Below are positions 24,695 to 32,247 of a stretch of DNA of 64,000 nucleotides, piece by piece. The stretch covers positions 1,240,001-1,304,000 of the forward strand of contig NC_017934.1 in the NCBI RefSeq assembly GCF_000147715.2. Direction: 5' to 3'. A model generated the notes under the pieces. That model was given only the letters and a program-made list of their open reading frames with translations, searched no databases and was not told where the DNA came from. Source of the stretch: Mesotoga prima MesG1.Ag.4.2 (lineage in GTDB: Bacteria; Thermotogota; Thermotogae; Petrotogales; Kosmotogaceae). How positions within the stretch are numbered: the stretch's first letter is position 1; each line of letters starts with the position of its first letter. The position numbers and the translations under genes were made by a program.

Positions 24695-25860
24695 AACATT
24701 AGGCGCAAGGCTGGCGAAGAATCTTATAAGAAGTGCTGCTGGGAAGAGCGTCCCAGGAAGTGATGCCCTCATAAAACTCTAGACGCAACGCCGGCAAAGA
24801 TCGCGCCGGGACGCAAGGCACTGAGGAGCATCAGTGGACGCAGGGCTGGCGAAGAACATGCCAGGACGCAATGCCCGCTTCGCGGGGAAAGACCTTCACT
24901 GCCAGTGTGCTTCGCAAGCCAGTCACCTTCGGTGGCCAGTCGCACTTCGTGCGGCCAGCTCCGACTTCGTCGGGCAGAAGAGCGGATTCTAGGATCGGGT
25001 TACTAGACCCGGGTTAAGAAATCCGGGTTATGAGAATCGCGTTAATAGGATCGGGTGTGAAACAGAGGATCGGGTTACAGAGTGCGGGTTAGAAGGATCG
25101 GGTTGATAAAAGCGGGTAATCAGAACCGGGTTTTGAAGAACAAGATGCTGAATCAAGTTCAGACTAATTTGTCGGCTAATTCGGAGGACGGAGGACCGGT
25201 GACGGACAATGTTGTTTTGAGCAGCGTTCAGCGGGTTTTCGTTCTTAAGCGCACAGCGGTTCTTAGGTGCGAGATCCCGTACAGGATCATTACGGGATGA
25301 CAATGTCAGACGATTATATGATTCTATTGTAGGGGCGAACGGCTGTTCGCCCGAAAAAGGTCCTGGTTGGAATCTCATGCCTATTACGCGAAAAATGGGA
25401 CAATAGGAGCGTTTGGGAGCCAGTCTGCTGACGCAGGCCAGTCACTCTTTGCAGAAGTGAGGCTCGCTGGCGCGAGGAAGTGATGCCGGGAAGAGCATAC
25501 CAGGAAGTGATGCCCGGAGAAACATCCGGGGAAGTGATGCTGCTTCGCAGGAAGCTTGTCAAGCAAGACGTCAACGGTTCTCCGACCAGAACGAAGAGCC
25601 AGATCTACGGTTTATGAGAGAGCGAGATCCCGTGCAAAAGCGTCATTGGATGACTGCCCTATGTATTATGGTCATCCAACAATTCTCCAGCTGAAATCTG
25701 GTTTCGGCATTGTTCTTCTCGGAGGAAGGAGGACCGGTGACGGTGAACGGGGTTTTTAAGCGTTCAGCGGGTCTTCGTTCTTAAGCGTACAGCGCTTTCT
25801 ATGGTCCGACCTTCCTGCCGCTCAGCAATTTAACCAGAGCGTTGCTCGATCAAATACTTA
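24695..25860. repeat. Composite repeat block, mosaic copy of 19.6-20.5 kb
   Basis: Bases 24750-25001 match 20223-20475 almost exactly, and 24870-25134 match 19678-19948, in the same orientation. The content is GACGCAAGGC hairpin modules, TTC-loop hairpins and a CGGGTTA array. Later come AAGTTCAGACTAATTTGTCG, an ATCCCGTACAGG...ACGGGATGACA element (25268-25300), the GGGCGAAC palindrome (25311-25401), hairpin units with GAAGTGATGC linkers (25480-25555) and CAACGGTTCTCCG. No gene is seen. Confidence 0.85.
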
Positions 25861-25862
25861 TG

Positions 25863-25917
25863 TGATACATATGTATCATTATAAATCACCTCAGTGATAC
25901 AATAATATTGAGGTGAT
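25863..25917. promoter_or_regulatory. Operator-like palindromes upstream of the phd/PIN pair
   Basis: A perfect 16-base palindrome TGATACATATGTATCA (25863-25878) is followed by inverted repeats ATCACCTCA (25885-25893) and TGAGGTGAT (25909-25917), the latter covering the antitoxin's ribosome site GAGGTG. TGATAC recurs a third time between the arms. This fits an autorepressed toxin-antitoxin operon; the second pair could also form an mRNA hairpin that hides the ribosome site. Confidence 0.65.
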
Positions 25918-25921
25918 TGTA

Positions 25922-26170
25922 ATGAAAACGGTTAATGTTAGAGATGTTCGAAACAGATTCAGCGAAATTGTTGACAGAAAAGAAGAGCTTTTGATTCTAA
26001 GGCGTGGTGTTCCGGTGATGAAGATATCACCCGTCTCTAAGGAAGACTTAATGAAATACTATCTTTCAAAGGCACAAGAGGAAGCAGAAAAGATCGGGCT
26101 CAGTGAAAAAGAGGGCCTGCAAGTTCTAGAGGAGTTGAGAAAAGAGATGAAAGATGAAGGTCGTTATTGA
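25922..26170 (+). CDS. Phd/YefM-family antitoxin (partner of PIN toxin)
   Basis: About 82 residues. The N-terminus KTVNVRDVRNRFSEIVDRKEELLILRRGVPVMKISPVSKED is the Phd/YefM DNA-binding fold; the C-terminus is a charged helix (EEAEKIGLSEKEGLQVLEELRKEM) that would bind the toxin. I use the ATG at 25922, ten bases after the GAGGTG site, rather than the upstream frame opening. It overlaps the PIN gene by 17 bases. Palindromes just upstream suggest autoregulation. Confidence 0.86.
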   Translation: MKTVNVRDVRNRFSEIVDRKEELLILRRGVPVMKISPVSKEDLMKYYLSKAQEEAEKIGLSEKEGLQVLEELRKEMKDEGRY

Positions 26171-26558
26171 TACGAACGTTATGATTTCGGCGGCTCTCGG
26201 CTCCAAGACTTGTAGCAAGACCGTTCTTAAGGCACTAGAACAGGGGGTAATCGAACCGCAGATATTTGTGCTGGAGTTACAAAGGTTCATAATGAAACTG
26301 AAAGGAAAGGAAAAGTACGGGCACATTCAATTAGAAGGACTTTCGAATTTCATAGATTATTTCTTAATGACAGTAGAGATTGTAGATGACTACAAGTTGG
26401 TTACTTACAGCACTGATTTTCCCGACAATCATTTCATTTCATTGGCTGCAGCGCGAAACGCCTTGCTTATAACTGGTCATAAACTTTGTCTCAAAAGTGC
26501 ACTAGGTGGCAATGTAAATTGCAGGACGCCAGCTCAATATCTAAGTGATTCTTTTTAA
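26154..26558 (+). CDS. PIN-domain RNase toxin
   Basis: A 134-residue PIN protein: KVVIDTNVMISAALG carries the first catalytic Asp and the DTN signature, LELQRFIMKLK the mid Glu region, and DNHFISLAAARNALLITGH the later Asp/His-containing strand with DFPDNHF. PIN toxins cleave RNA in a metal-dependent way. The family is the putative-toxin PIN COG1569-like group, judged by VMISAALG. It is translated after and overlapping the Phd-type antitoxin. Confidence 0.88.
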   Translation: MKVVIDTNVMISAALGSKTCSKTVLKALEQGVIEPQIFVLELQRFIMKLKGKEKYGHIQLEGLSNFIDYFLMTVEIVDDYKLVTYSTDFPDNHFISLAAARNALLITGHKLCLKSALGGNVNCRTPAQYLSDSF

Positions 26559-27420
26559 TGCTCCCTTAGGCGAAAAAGGGACCCCACGAGTCCGTCAGTT
26601 CCTCTTTTCGCTTACAGCGTTTAGCGGGGTTTCGTTCTTAAGCGCACAGCAGTTCTTAAGTACGAGATCCCGTACGGGAACATTACGGGATGACAGAAGG
26701 GGCGCTCAACAGGGCAGGCTCTACGGGATGACAATTTAAGATGATTGTGCAGTTCACTTGTAGGGGCGAACGGCCGTTCGCCCGAAAAAGGTCCTGGTTG
26801 GATTCTCTGCCTTTTACGCGAAAAATGGGACAAGAGGAGAATTGTCAGCCCCTATTTTCTCTCTCATCTCATTTTCGCTCTCATCTTCTCGTGAGCGAAG
26901 CGAACGTCTCCAATGTGCTCTTTCTCGGTTTTTACAGCCTTCAGCGGTTCTTGAATGAGAGATCCCGCACAGGATCACTGCGGGATGACAAAGCGAGTGG
27001 CTTTAGGGGCAGGCTCTATGGAATGACAGTGAGGTGACATTACAGGGTGAAACAATATCTTTTCAGGGTAGTATACTCCTCCCTTAACGTCATCCTGACA
27101 ATGCTTCTGGTCAGGATCTGGACGCGGCGCGAGGCCGGGGAGTCCATCCCGGGCAGCGGCGCCCGCGAAAATTATGCCAGGGCGCAATACTGCTGACTAT
27201 GATCTGATACTGGAAAGTTTATCTAATGAAGAGAGGCAGCTCTCATTGGGAGGCTTAGGACCCATGAATCTTCTACAACTTCACTGAACAAGCTCTTTAT
27301 GCAAATTATCCATGATGAGAACGTTCCGTTTTTCCCAAACCCTGAAAATCTGCTCTTCTGAACTTCTCTATCATCTCGTTCGTTTTGATTGACTCCATAA
27401 TTTGAGTATTACTAAAGAGA
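26559..27420. repeat. Composite repeat block ending in unique DNA with a small gene remnant
   Basis: Contents: GCGAAAAAGGGACCCC, a CTTACAGCGTTTAGCGG repeat, an ATCCCGTACGGG...ACGGGAT element (26667-26735), the GGGCGAAC palindrome repeat (26740-26832), GTCAGCCCCTATTTTCTCTC, a CTCGTGAGCGAAGCGAACG repeat, and another ATCCCG element (26960-26990). From 27190 to 27420 the DNA is unique. On the minus strand it holds MESIKTNEMIEKFRRADFQ followed by a frame break and MDNLHKELVQ, a probable decayed short gene I cannot identify. Confidence 0.65.
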
Positions 27421-27524
27421 AGAAATAAAGAAGGCGTGGGAATACTCCCACGTCTTCATCAACGGCTTTTCGCCGTGAGCAGGCTCTATGGCCTAGTGCG
27501 TGAAACCCTTCCGGGTGACCGCAT
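27421..27524 (-). ncRNA. Structured small RNA with own promoter and terminator, family unknown (omega-RNA-like?)
   Basis: The transcript folds as a series of helices: TGCG...CGCA closing ACCC-GGAA-GGGT, AGGCC...GCCT, ACGGC-GAAAA-GCCGT, and a final hairpin GACGTGGGA-GTAT-TCCCACGCC (27433-27454) followed by TTCTTTATTTCTTC, which looks like an intrinsic terminator. No protein-coding gene lies in it. The shape and the final hairpin recall right ends of IS200/IS605 elements with TnpB omega-RNAs, but no tnpB is adjacent, so it may be a solo relic or an unrelated RNA. Confidence 0.6.
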
Positions 27525-27528
27525 TAAT

Positions 27529-27557
27529 ATTATAATACTTTTCTCTCTCGGATCCAA
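27529..27557 (-). promoter_or_regulatory. Sigma-70 promoter for the 27.4 kb small RNA
   Basis: On the minus strand TTGGAT (plus 27552-27557) and a perfect TATAAT (plus 27529-27534) are separated by 17 bases. The next bases, ATTAATGCGG, would place the transcript start around 27522-27524, right at the first stem of the structured RNA. Confidence 0.7.
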
Positions 27558-27703
27558 ATAAAAGTGTGAATCGGAACATCTAATTTCCGTTGGTGAGAAA
27601 CCCCATCACCTCTAGCAAAAAAGCGCGGTACGGCGAACTTTCGAATCTATCTGATCCTGATTACATACAATTTTTCCTTGATCTTCTTCTGGAAGTGTGT
27701 GCC

Positions 27704-28867
27704 TCAAAGATCGCTGTAAACTTCCTCGCCTTCTATGAAAACTCTCTCTGCCTTGGCTGCCAGATTGAATGGATGCTTTGTCCAGATTGCAATATCGGCA
27801 TCTTTTCCAACTTCGAGCGATCCAACTCTTTCGTCGATCTTCAGGATCTTAGCGGCATTTATGGTGACCATCTTCAAAAGATCTTCCTCTTTTGACCCGT
27901 ACCGTAAGGCTACCCCAAGCTGCACGTTCGTGTTCTCAAGGGGAATAACGGGGTGATCGCACATGAAGGCTGCGAGAACGCCCTTTTCGTTGAGGATCCT
28001 TGGAGCGTCATAACTCATATCCTTAAGCTCAAGCTTTGTCCTGAATCCAAAGATTGGCCCGAGAACTACCGGCACATTGTTTTCTTTGAGAAAATCGACA
28101 ATCTTATAACCTTCCGTCGCGTGTTCGATCACTACATCGAAATCAAATTCCTTTGAGAGCCTGATTGCTGTGAGAATATCGTCCTGTCTGTGAGCGTGAA
28201 TTCTAGCAGGGATCTCTTTTCTCAGTACCTTTTCCCCGACTTCTAGTTTCGGGTCAAAATCTGTGAAAGGCTTTCCCTCTTTTTCGGCCGCCTTTTTCTT
28301 GTCCATATAGGCTCTAACTTTCTGGAAGTAGCCACGGATAACAGCTGCCGTTCCCAGTCTCGTGGAGGGAGTTTTCTTGAAACCCTCACCGTAGACTCTC
28401 TTTGGGTTCTCGCCGGTTGCCATTTTCAGCCCCGCCGGGGAACGAACGACCATGTCATCAACTATCAGGGTTTTCTTGAACTTGAAGATAGCACCCTGTC
28501 CTCCAACTGGATTGGCACTGCCTGGAACTACCATGACTGTAGTAACACCTCCGGACAATGCCCGTTTTATTGCTGTATCCTGGGGATTGAACGCATCGAC
28601 AACGGAGACATCCGGAGTAAGGGGATCTGTGGCTTCGTTGCCATCACCATAGTAGCCCCCAACCCCCTCTTCGTAAATACCAATGTGTGAGTGGGCATCA
28701 ATGAATCCCGGAAATACGTACTTGCCCGAAACATCGATAATTTCAGCCTCAGACTCTTCGAGTCCTTGTCCTATCCGTTCGATCTTTCCCTTGTTGATCA
28801 GAATATCCCCTACGAAGGGCTCAGAAGTGATGGGGTAAATAGTCCCGTTCTTTAGTAGTATTGACAT
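27704..28867 (-). CDS. Amidohydrolase superfamily protein (imidazolonepropionase-like)
   Basis: A 387-residue metal-dependent hydrolase. N-terminal beta-sandwich strands (GTIYPITSEPFVGDILINKGKIERIG) lead into VFPGFIDAHSHIGIYEEG, which carries the HXH metal site, and ALSGGVTTVMVVPGSAN. Later metal-site histidines appear in PARIHAHRQDDILTAI and FDVVIEHATEGYK, with the catalytic Asp likely in AAFMCDHPVIP. The C-terminus closes the sandwich (GKDADIAIWTKHPFNL). AGGAGG precedes the ATG. The substrate is probably a cyclic amide or a dipeptide-like compound; family alone does not decide. The gene stands alone. Confidence 0.88.
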   Translation of the reverse strand: MSILLKNGTIYPITSEPFVGDILINKGKIERIGQGLEESEAEIIDVSGKYVFPGFIDAHSHIGIYEEGVGGYYGDGNEATDPLTPDVSVVDAFNPQDTAIKRALSGGVTTVMVVPGSANPVGGQGAIFKFKKTLIVDDMVVRSPAGLKMATGENPKRVYGEGFKKTPSTRLGTAAVIRGYFQKVRAYMDKKKAAEKEGKPFTDFDPKLEVGEKVLRKEIPARIHAHRQDDILTAIRLSKEFDFDVVIEHATEGYKIVDFLKENNVPVVLGPIFGFRTKLELKDMSYDAPRILNEKGVLAAFMCDHPVIPLENTNVQLGVALRYGSKEEDLLKMVTINAAKILKIDERVGSLEVGKDADIAIWTKHPFNLAAKAERVFIEGEEVYSDL

Positions 28868-28975
28868 ACAGGGCCTCCTTTATTGAAAGTTATACAATAA
28901 TTGTATCAGAAGTGGTACGTATCGGAAACTTATGACTGCCTTTGATTTTAACAAGGCTTTAGGAAGGGAATAAAT

Positions 28976-29404
28976 ATGCTTGAGGATGCGGTTGGAAAAC
29001 AGTATTCGAGAAACGATGCGGAGAGGAACTGCGCAGAGGCAATGGTATATGGAGCGAACGATGAGTACGGTCTTGACCTGCCCCAGGAGGCCTTCTTCAC
29101 GATGGGCGCCTTCGGAGGAGGCATGAGAATCAAGAGTATCTGCGGAGCCGTCACAGGTTCACTTGCAGTACTTGGAATCCTCTTCAACAGCGAGATCTAT
29201 GAAAAACAAGAAAGAATGAAACGAATAGCAGAGGAGTTCATTGCCGAATTCGAGAAGAGATACGGTCATCTCGAATGCTCAGTACTAAGAGACAAGTATC
29301 GTGATCCTGTGATCGGATGTGAAACAACTGTACGAATGGCGGCTCGGGTTCTCGAAGAGATTATTCAAAAATACAGGAGAGAGATTACGTACAGAGCGAA
29401 GTGA
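28976..29404 (+). CDS. C_GCAxxG_C_C family redox-type protein
   Basis: A 142-residue protein with the cysteine pattern of the C_GCAxxG_C_C family: RNCAEAMVYGAN, the glycine-rich GAFGGGMRIKSICGAVTGSLAVLG, LECSVLRDKY and PVIGCETTVRMA. The family is thought to bind a metal or do thiol redox work, but no member's reaction is firmly known. It lies divergently from the amidohydrolase with about 108 bases between starts, and repeat DNA begins right after its stop. Confidence 0.87.
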   Translation: MLEDAVGKQYSRNDAERNCAEAMVYGANDEYGLDLPQEAFFTMGAFGGGMRIKSICGAVTGSLAVLGILFNSEIYEKQERMKRIAEEFIAEFEKRYGHLECSVLRDKYRDPVIGCETTVRMAARVLEEIIQKYRREITYRAK

Positions 29405-30364
29405 GTCTTCCATAAAACATTCGACGCAAGGCGCCGAAGATCATCGGCGGACGCAAGGCACTGAAGAACATCAGTGGACGCAAGGCTGCCTACGGCAGGA
29501 GGGCTAAAAACCAGATCCCGTATAGAAAGACTACGGGATGACGGCCCTGCCTGTCATCCTGACAATGTTCCTGGTCAGGATCCCTGCCCCTCGCAGGAGG
29601 CCTCTCAGGTCAACCGTTATGGGTCCACCGTCCACCGACAAGAACTAAGAGCAGATTCTTGAGTCTAGAGGACCGAGATCTCGTATAGAAGCACTACGGG
29701 ATGACAGTGCTTGGGAGTCCCAAAAACGATAACATTTCATTGATGCTTTGCGTCGTATTCCTTCTTCACGTCATTCTGACATGCTTCTGGTCAGGATCTG
29801 GGCTTGGGCCTTACGAAGCAGGACGCGAAAAATGGGATATGTGGAGAATTGTCAGTCCCTATTTTCGCTCAGTCATGCATATGACGAATTCCTGAGCTTA
29901 TTTGGAAGACTGGGGACCGTTGACGGACAACCTTGTCTTCACAGCGTTCAGCGGGTCTTCGTTCTTAAGCGAACAGCGGATCTTTTACACGAGATCCCGT
30001 ACAGGAGCACTACGGGATGACGGGCCTGCCTGTCATCCTGACAATGCTCATGGTCAGGATCTGGGCTTGGGCCTTACGAAACAGGACGCGAAAAAAGGGA
30101 CCTTAGGAACAGGTCACTATTTTCGCTCAGTCATGCATATGACGAATTTCTGAGCTTATTTGGAAGACTGGGGACCGTTGACGGACAACGTTGTCTTTAC
30201 AGCATACAGCGGGTCTTCGTTCTTAAGCGTGCAGCGGATCTTTTACGCGAGATCCCGTACAGGAGCACTACGGGATGACGGCCCTGCCGGTCATCCTGAC
30301 AATGCTCATGGTCAGGATCTGGGCTTGGAAGCGAAAAAAGGGACAGGCAAGAGGAGAATTGTCA
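29405..30364. repeat. Composite repeat block with three near-parallel cassettes
   Basis: After hairpin modules GCCGAAGATCATCGGC and CACTGAAGAACATCAGTG, the block repeats a cassette of ATCCCGTACAGGAGCACTACGGGATGACGG + CCTGTCATCCTGACAATGCTCATGGTCAGGATCTGGGC + GCGAAAAAGGGAC + GAGGAGAATTGTCAGTCCCTATTTTCGCTCAGTCATGCATATGACG (around 29510, 29690, 29990, 30250). The last cassette is interrupted at GAATTGTCA by IS110 copy 2. Open frames here encode only repeat translations. Confidence 0.8.
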
Positions 30365-30410
30365 GTTGTAGATATATAAGCTATGACTTGAATTCTAAGG
30401 AATGATTTAA

Positions 30411-30590
30411 CTACAATGATGGTGGCAGTCAGGGAGAAGGTAGAGACTTCATGTCTATCAGCCTTCCTTATGAAGGAAGAGCTACGTAGGGACAGCACTT
30501 GCTTTCTTCCTGGGAGTACTTCAGGTTCAATGATAAGTTCATCCGGGGAAAGATCCTCAGGAACGCTACAACAGGGAAATCGGTACTCGT
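30411..30590 (+). ncRNA. Candidate IS110 bridge RNA, copy 2
   Basis: Limits are approximate. Outer stem 30431-30440 (AGGGAGAAGG) pairs with 30502-30511 (CTTTCTTCCT). Inside are the left target guide TGTCT (30452-30456), a CTTCCTT-ATG-AAGGAAG hairpin (30463-30479) and the right target guide TAGGGAC (30487-30493), complementary to the insertion site GTCCCTA (31942-31948). The donor loop has ATGATAAG (30530-30537), identical to the right element end (31934-31941), a GGGGA-AAGA-TCCTC hairpin, and CTACAAC (30566-30572), complementary to the left end GTTGTAG (30365-30371). This is the two-loop plan of IS621-type bridge RNAs. Confidence 0.8.
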
Positions 30591-30626
30591 AGACTGCTAA
30601 TCCATTTATTGCGAGGTGTTGGTGAG

Positions 30627-31910
30627 ATGAAAGAGCAAAGCGGTATGATCGTAGGTATTGACTGGTCAGCTGACTCCCATACTTGCTATGACCTCAAGGC
30701 TGATAAGAGTTTCAAGATCCCAGACTCTGTTAAAGGTTATGAAAGACTGCTGAACGATTATCCAGAGGCAGTTTTCGTGATCGAAGAAGCAAACAACAGG
30801 ATAGGAGACTACCTTCTCACTAACAAGAGAGAGGTGTATGTCTTACCTCCTTGTAGATCCAAAGAAGCCAGGAAGTATCATTTTAGCTCCGGGGCAAAGA
30901 GCGATAGTCTAGATGCCAAGGCGATTGCTCTTACCTTCAAGGAACATCCCTCTTACTGTCTCAAGGCAAGATATTCAGGAGTCGGAGCAAAGATCACTAA
31001 ACTGGTGACTATGTACAGCATTGTATCCAAAATTCATAGTCAACAGTGCAACAGATTGTATTCAGTCCTACTGAGGTATTTCCCGGAATACTTGCACATT
31101 ATGGATAAGCAGTACAGATCAAATACCTCCTTGAGGATTCTTAGCATCTGCCCTACGATAACTGAATTTAAGAAAGTTTCGAACGAAGAGCTTAGGAAGA
31201 TCCTGAACAAAGAGAACTACAGAATGACTAGTATCTTGAGAAAGAAGCTTGACAGGATAAGAAGCGAAGGGATCTCTTGGGGCGATACATCATGTGAGGG
31301 TAATCTCATAATGTTCCTGGCAAATCAAATTCTCACCTTGAGAGAGGAACAAGAAAGATTAAGGGGAGAGATGGGAGAGACCCTAGAGAATAGTCCATAC
31401 AGGATCATTCTTTCTATTCCAGGTGTGAAGGCTGTAATAGGCTCATACATAGTAAAGGCCTATCTCACACATGATTTCAGAAGCTACCAGGAGATGCAGA
31501 AATACGCTGGAACTATTCCCTTCCTCTTTCAAAGTGGCAGAAAGTCAATAATGCTGATGAGAAAGAAATGCGACAAAGACCTAAGAAACATGATTCACAT
31601 CGCAGCTTTCGCTTCTCTGAAGACTTGTGGATGGGCAAGAAACTACTACAAAAGAAAGAGAAAAGAGGGCAAGACTTACGGTCATGCCCTCAGAGCACTG
31701 GGGAACATCATCCTCAAAATCGCATTCTCCATGTTGTCAAAGATGAAAGAATACAATGAAACCTTGTTCCTCAATGCCAAAGGAATTAATACCACTCAAC
31801 AAAATAATACAATAATTCCTGAGGCTTTCACAAATCCTGAATACTCCCAGGATGCTCATCCATCCTTAGCTGCCACTAAGGATGTGGTCGAGAACTTGAA
31901 TGTCACCTGA
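30627..31910 (+). CDS. IS110-family DEDD transposase/recombinase
   Basis: The protein is identical to that at 13037-14320: RuvC-like DEDD domain (GIDWSADSH; VIEEANN; SLDAKAIA) and Tnp_20 domain with PGVKAVIGSYIVKAYLTHDF and the QSGRKS serine. I start at the ATG with GAGGTG ten bases upstream; six codons of open frame from a TTG precede it. The non-coding stretch 30365-30626 upstream encodes the presumed guide RNA, while only about 31 bases separate the stop from the right end. Confidence 0.95.
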   Translation: MKEQSGMIVGIDWSADSHTCYDLKADKSFKIPDSVKGYERLLNDYPEAVFVIEEANNRIGDYLLTNKREVYVLPPCRSKEARKYHFSSGAKSDSLDAKAIALTFKEHPSYCLKARYSGVGAKITKLVTMYSIVSKIHSQQCNRLYSVLLRYFPEYLHIMDKQYRSNTSLRILSICPTITEFKKVSNEELRKILNKENYRMTSILRKKLDRIRSEGISWGDTSCEGNLIMFLANQILTLREEQERLRGEMGETLENSPYRIILSIPGVKAVIGSYIVKAYLTHDFRSYQEMQKYAGTIPFLFQSGRKSIMLMRKKCDKDLRNMIHIAAFASLKTCGWARNYYKRKRKEGKTYGHALRALGNIILKIAFSMLSKMKEYNETLFLNAKGINTTQQNNTIIPEAFTNPEYSQDAHPSLAATKDVVENLNVT

Positions 31911-31943
31911 GTAGTAGTTTTTTCCTTATGAATATGATAAGGT

Positions 31944-32247
31944 CCCTATTTTTCGCTTACAGCGATTAGCGGGTTTTCGTTTTTTAGCGAACAGCGGATC
32001 TTTTACGCGAGATCCCGTACAGGAGCACTACGGGATGACAAGGTGAAGAATTTATGGTCAGTCTGAACGGAATGACCCTGAGCAGATGCACTACAGGTCA
32101 GGCTACACGGAATGACAAAGAGAGGGACTTTCTAACCCTCTTAGCAAAAAAGTGAGTACCTTCCTCGGGCAGTTCACGGTTAGCGGAGTCAGCTGGGCTC
32201 ATGCGTAATGAAATAGCGTATAATTACGGTGTGGGAGAATGGTCAGT
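31944..32247. repeat. Repeat flank and promoter region of the secreted protein gene
   Basis: The palindromic repeat continues from the IS end (CCCTATTTTTCGCTTACAGCG), followed by an AGCGGGTTTTCGTT unit, an ATCCCGTACAGGAGCACTACGGGATGACA element (32009-32041) and degraded copies to about 32120. The last 100 bases are unique and contain GCGTATAATTACGG (32216-32229), a good -10 (TATAAT) ahead of the next gene. Confidence 0.6.

Larger units (their letters stand above)
30365..31943 (+). mobile_element. IS110-family insertion sequence, copy 2
   Basis: Same length as copy 1 (1579 bases with the core at both ends). Left junction GAATTGTCA-GT-TGTAGATATA, right junction ATGATAAG-GT-CCCTATTTTTCGC. Removing the element restores GAATTGTCA-GT-CCCTATTTTTCGC, the right arm of the interspersed repeat seen uninterrupted at 29843-29873. 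No target duplication beyond the core GT. The transposase matches copy 1 residue for residue, while the 5' non-coding region differs at the target guide and at several nearby bases. Confidence 0.93.
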
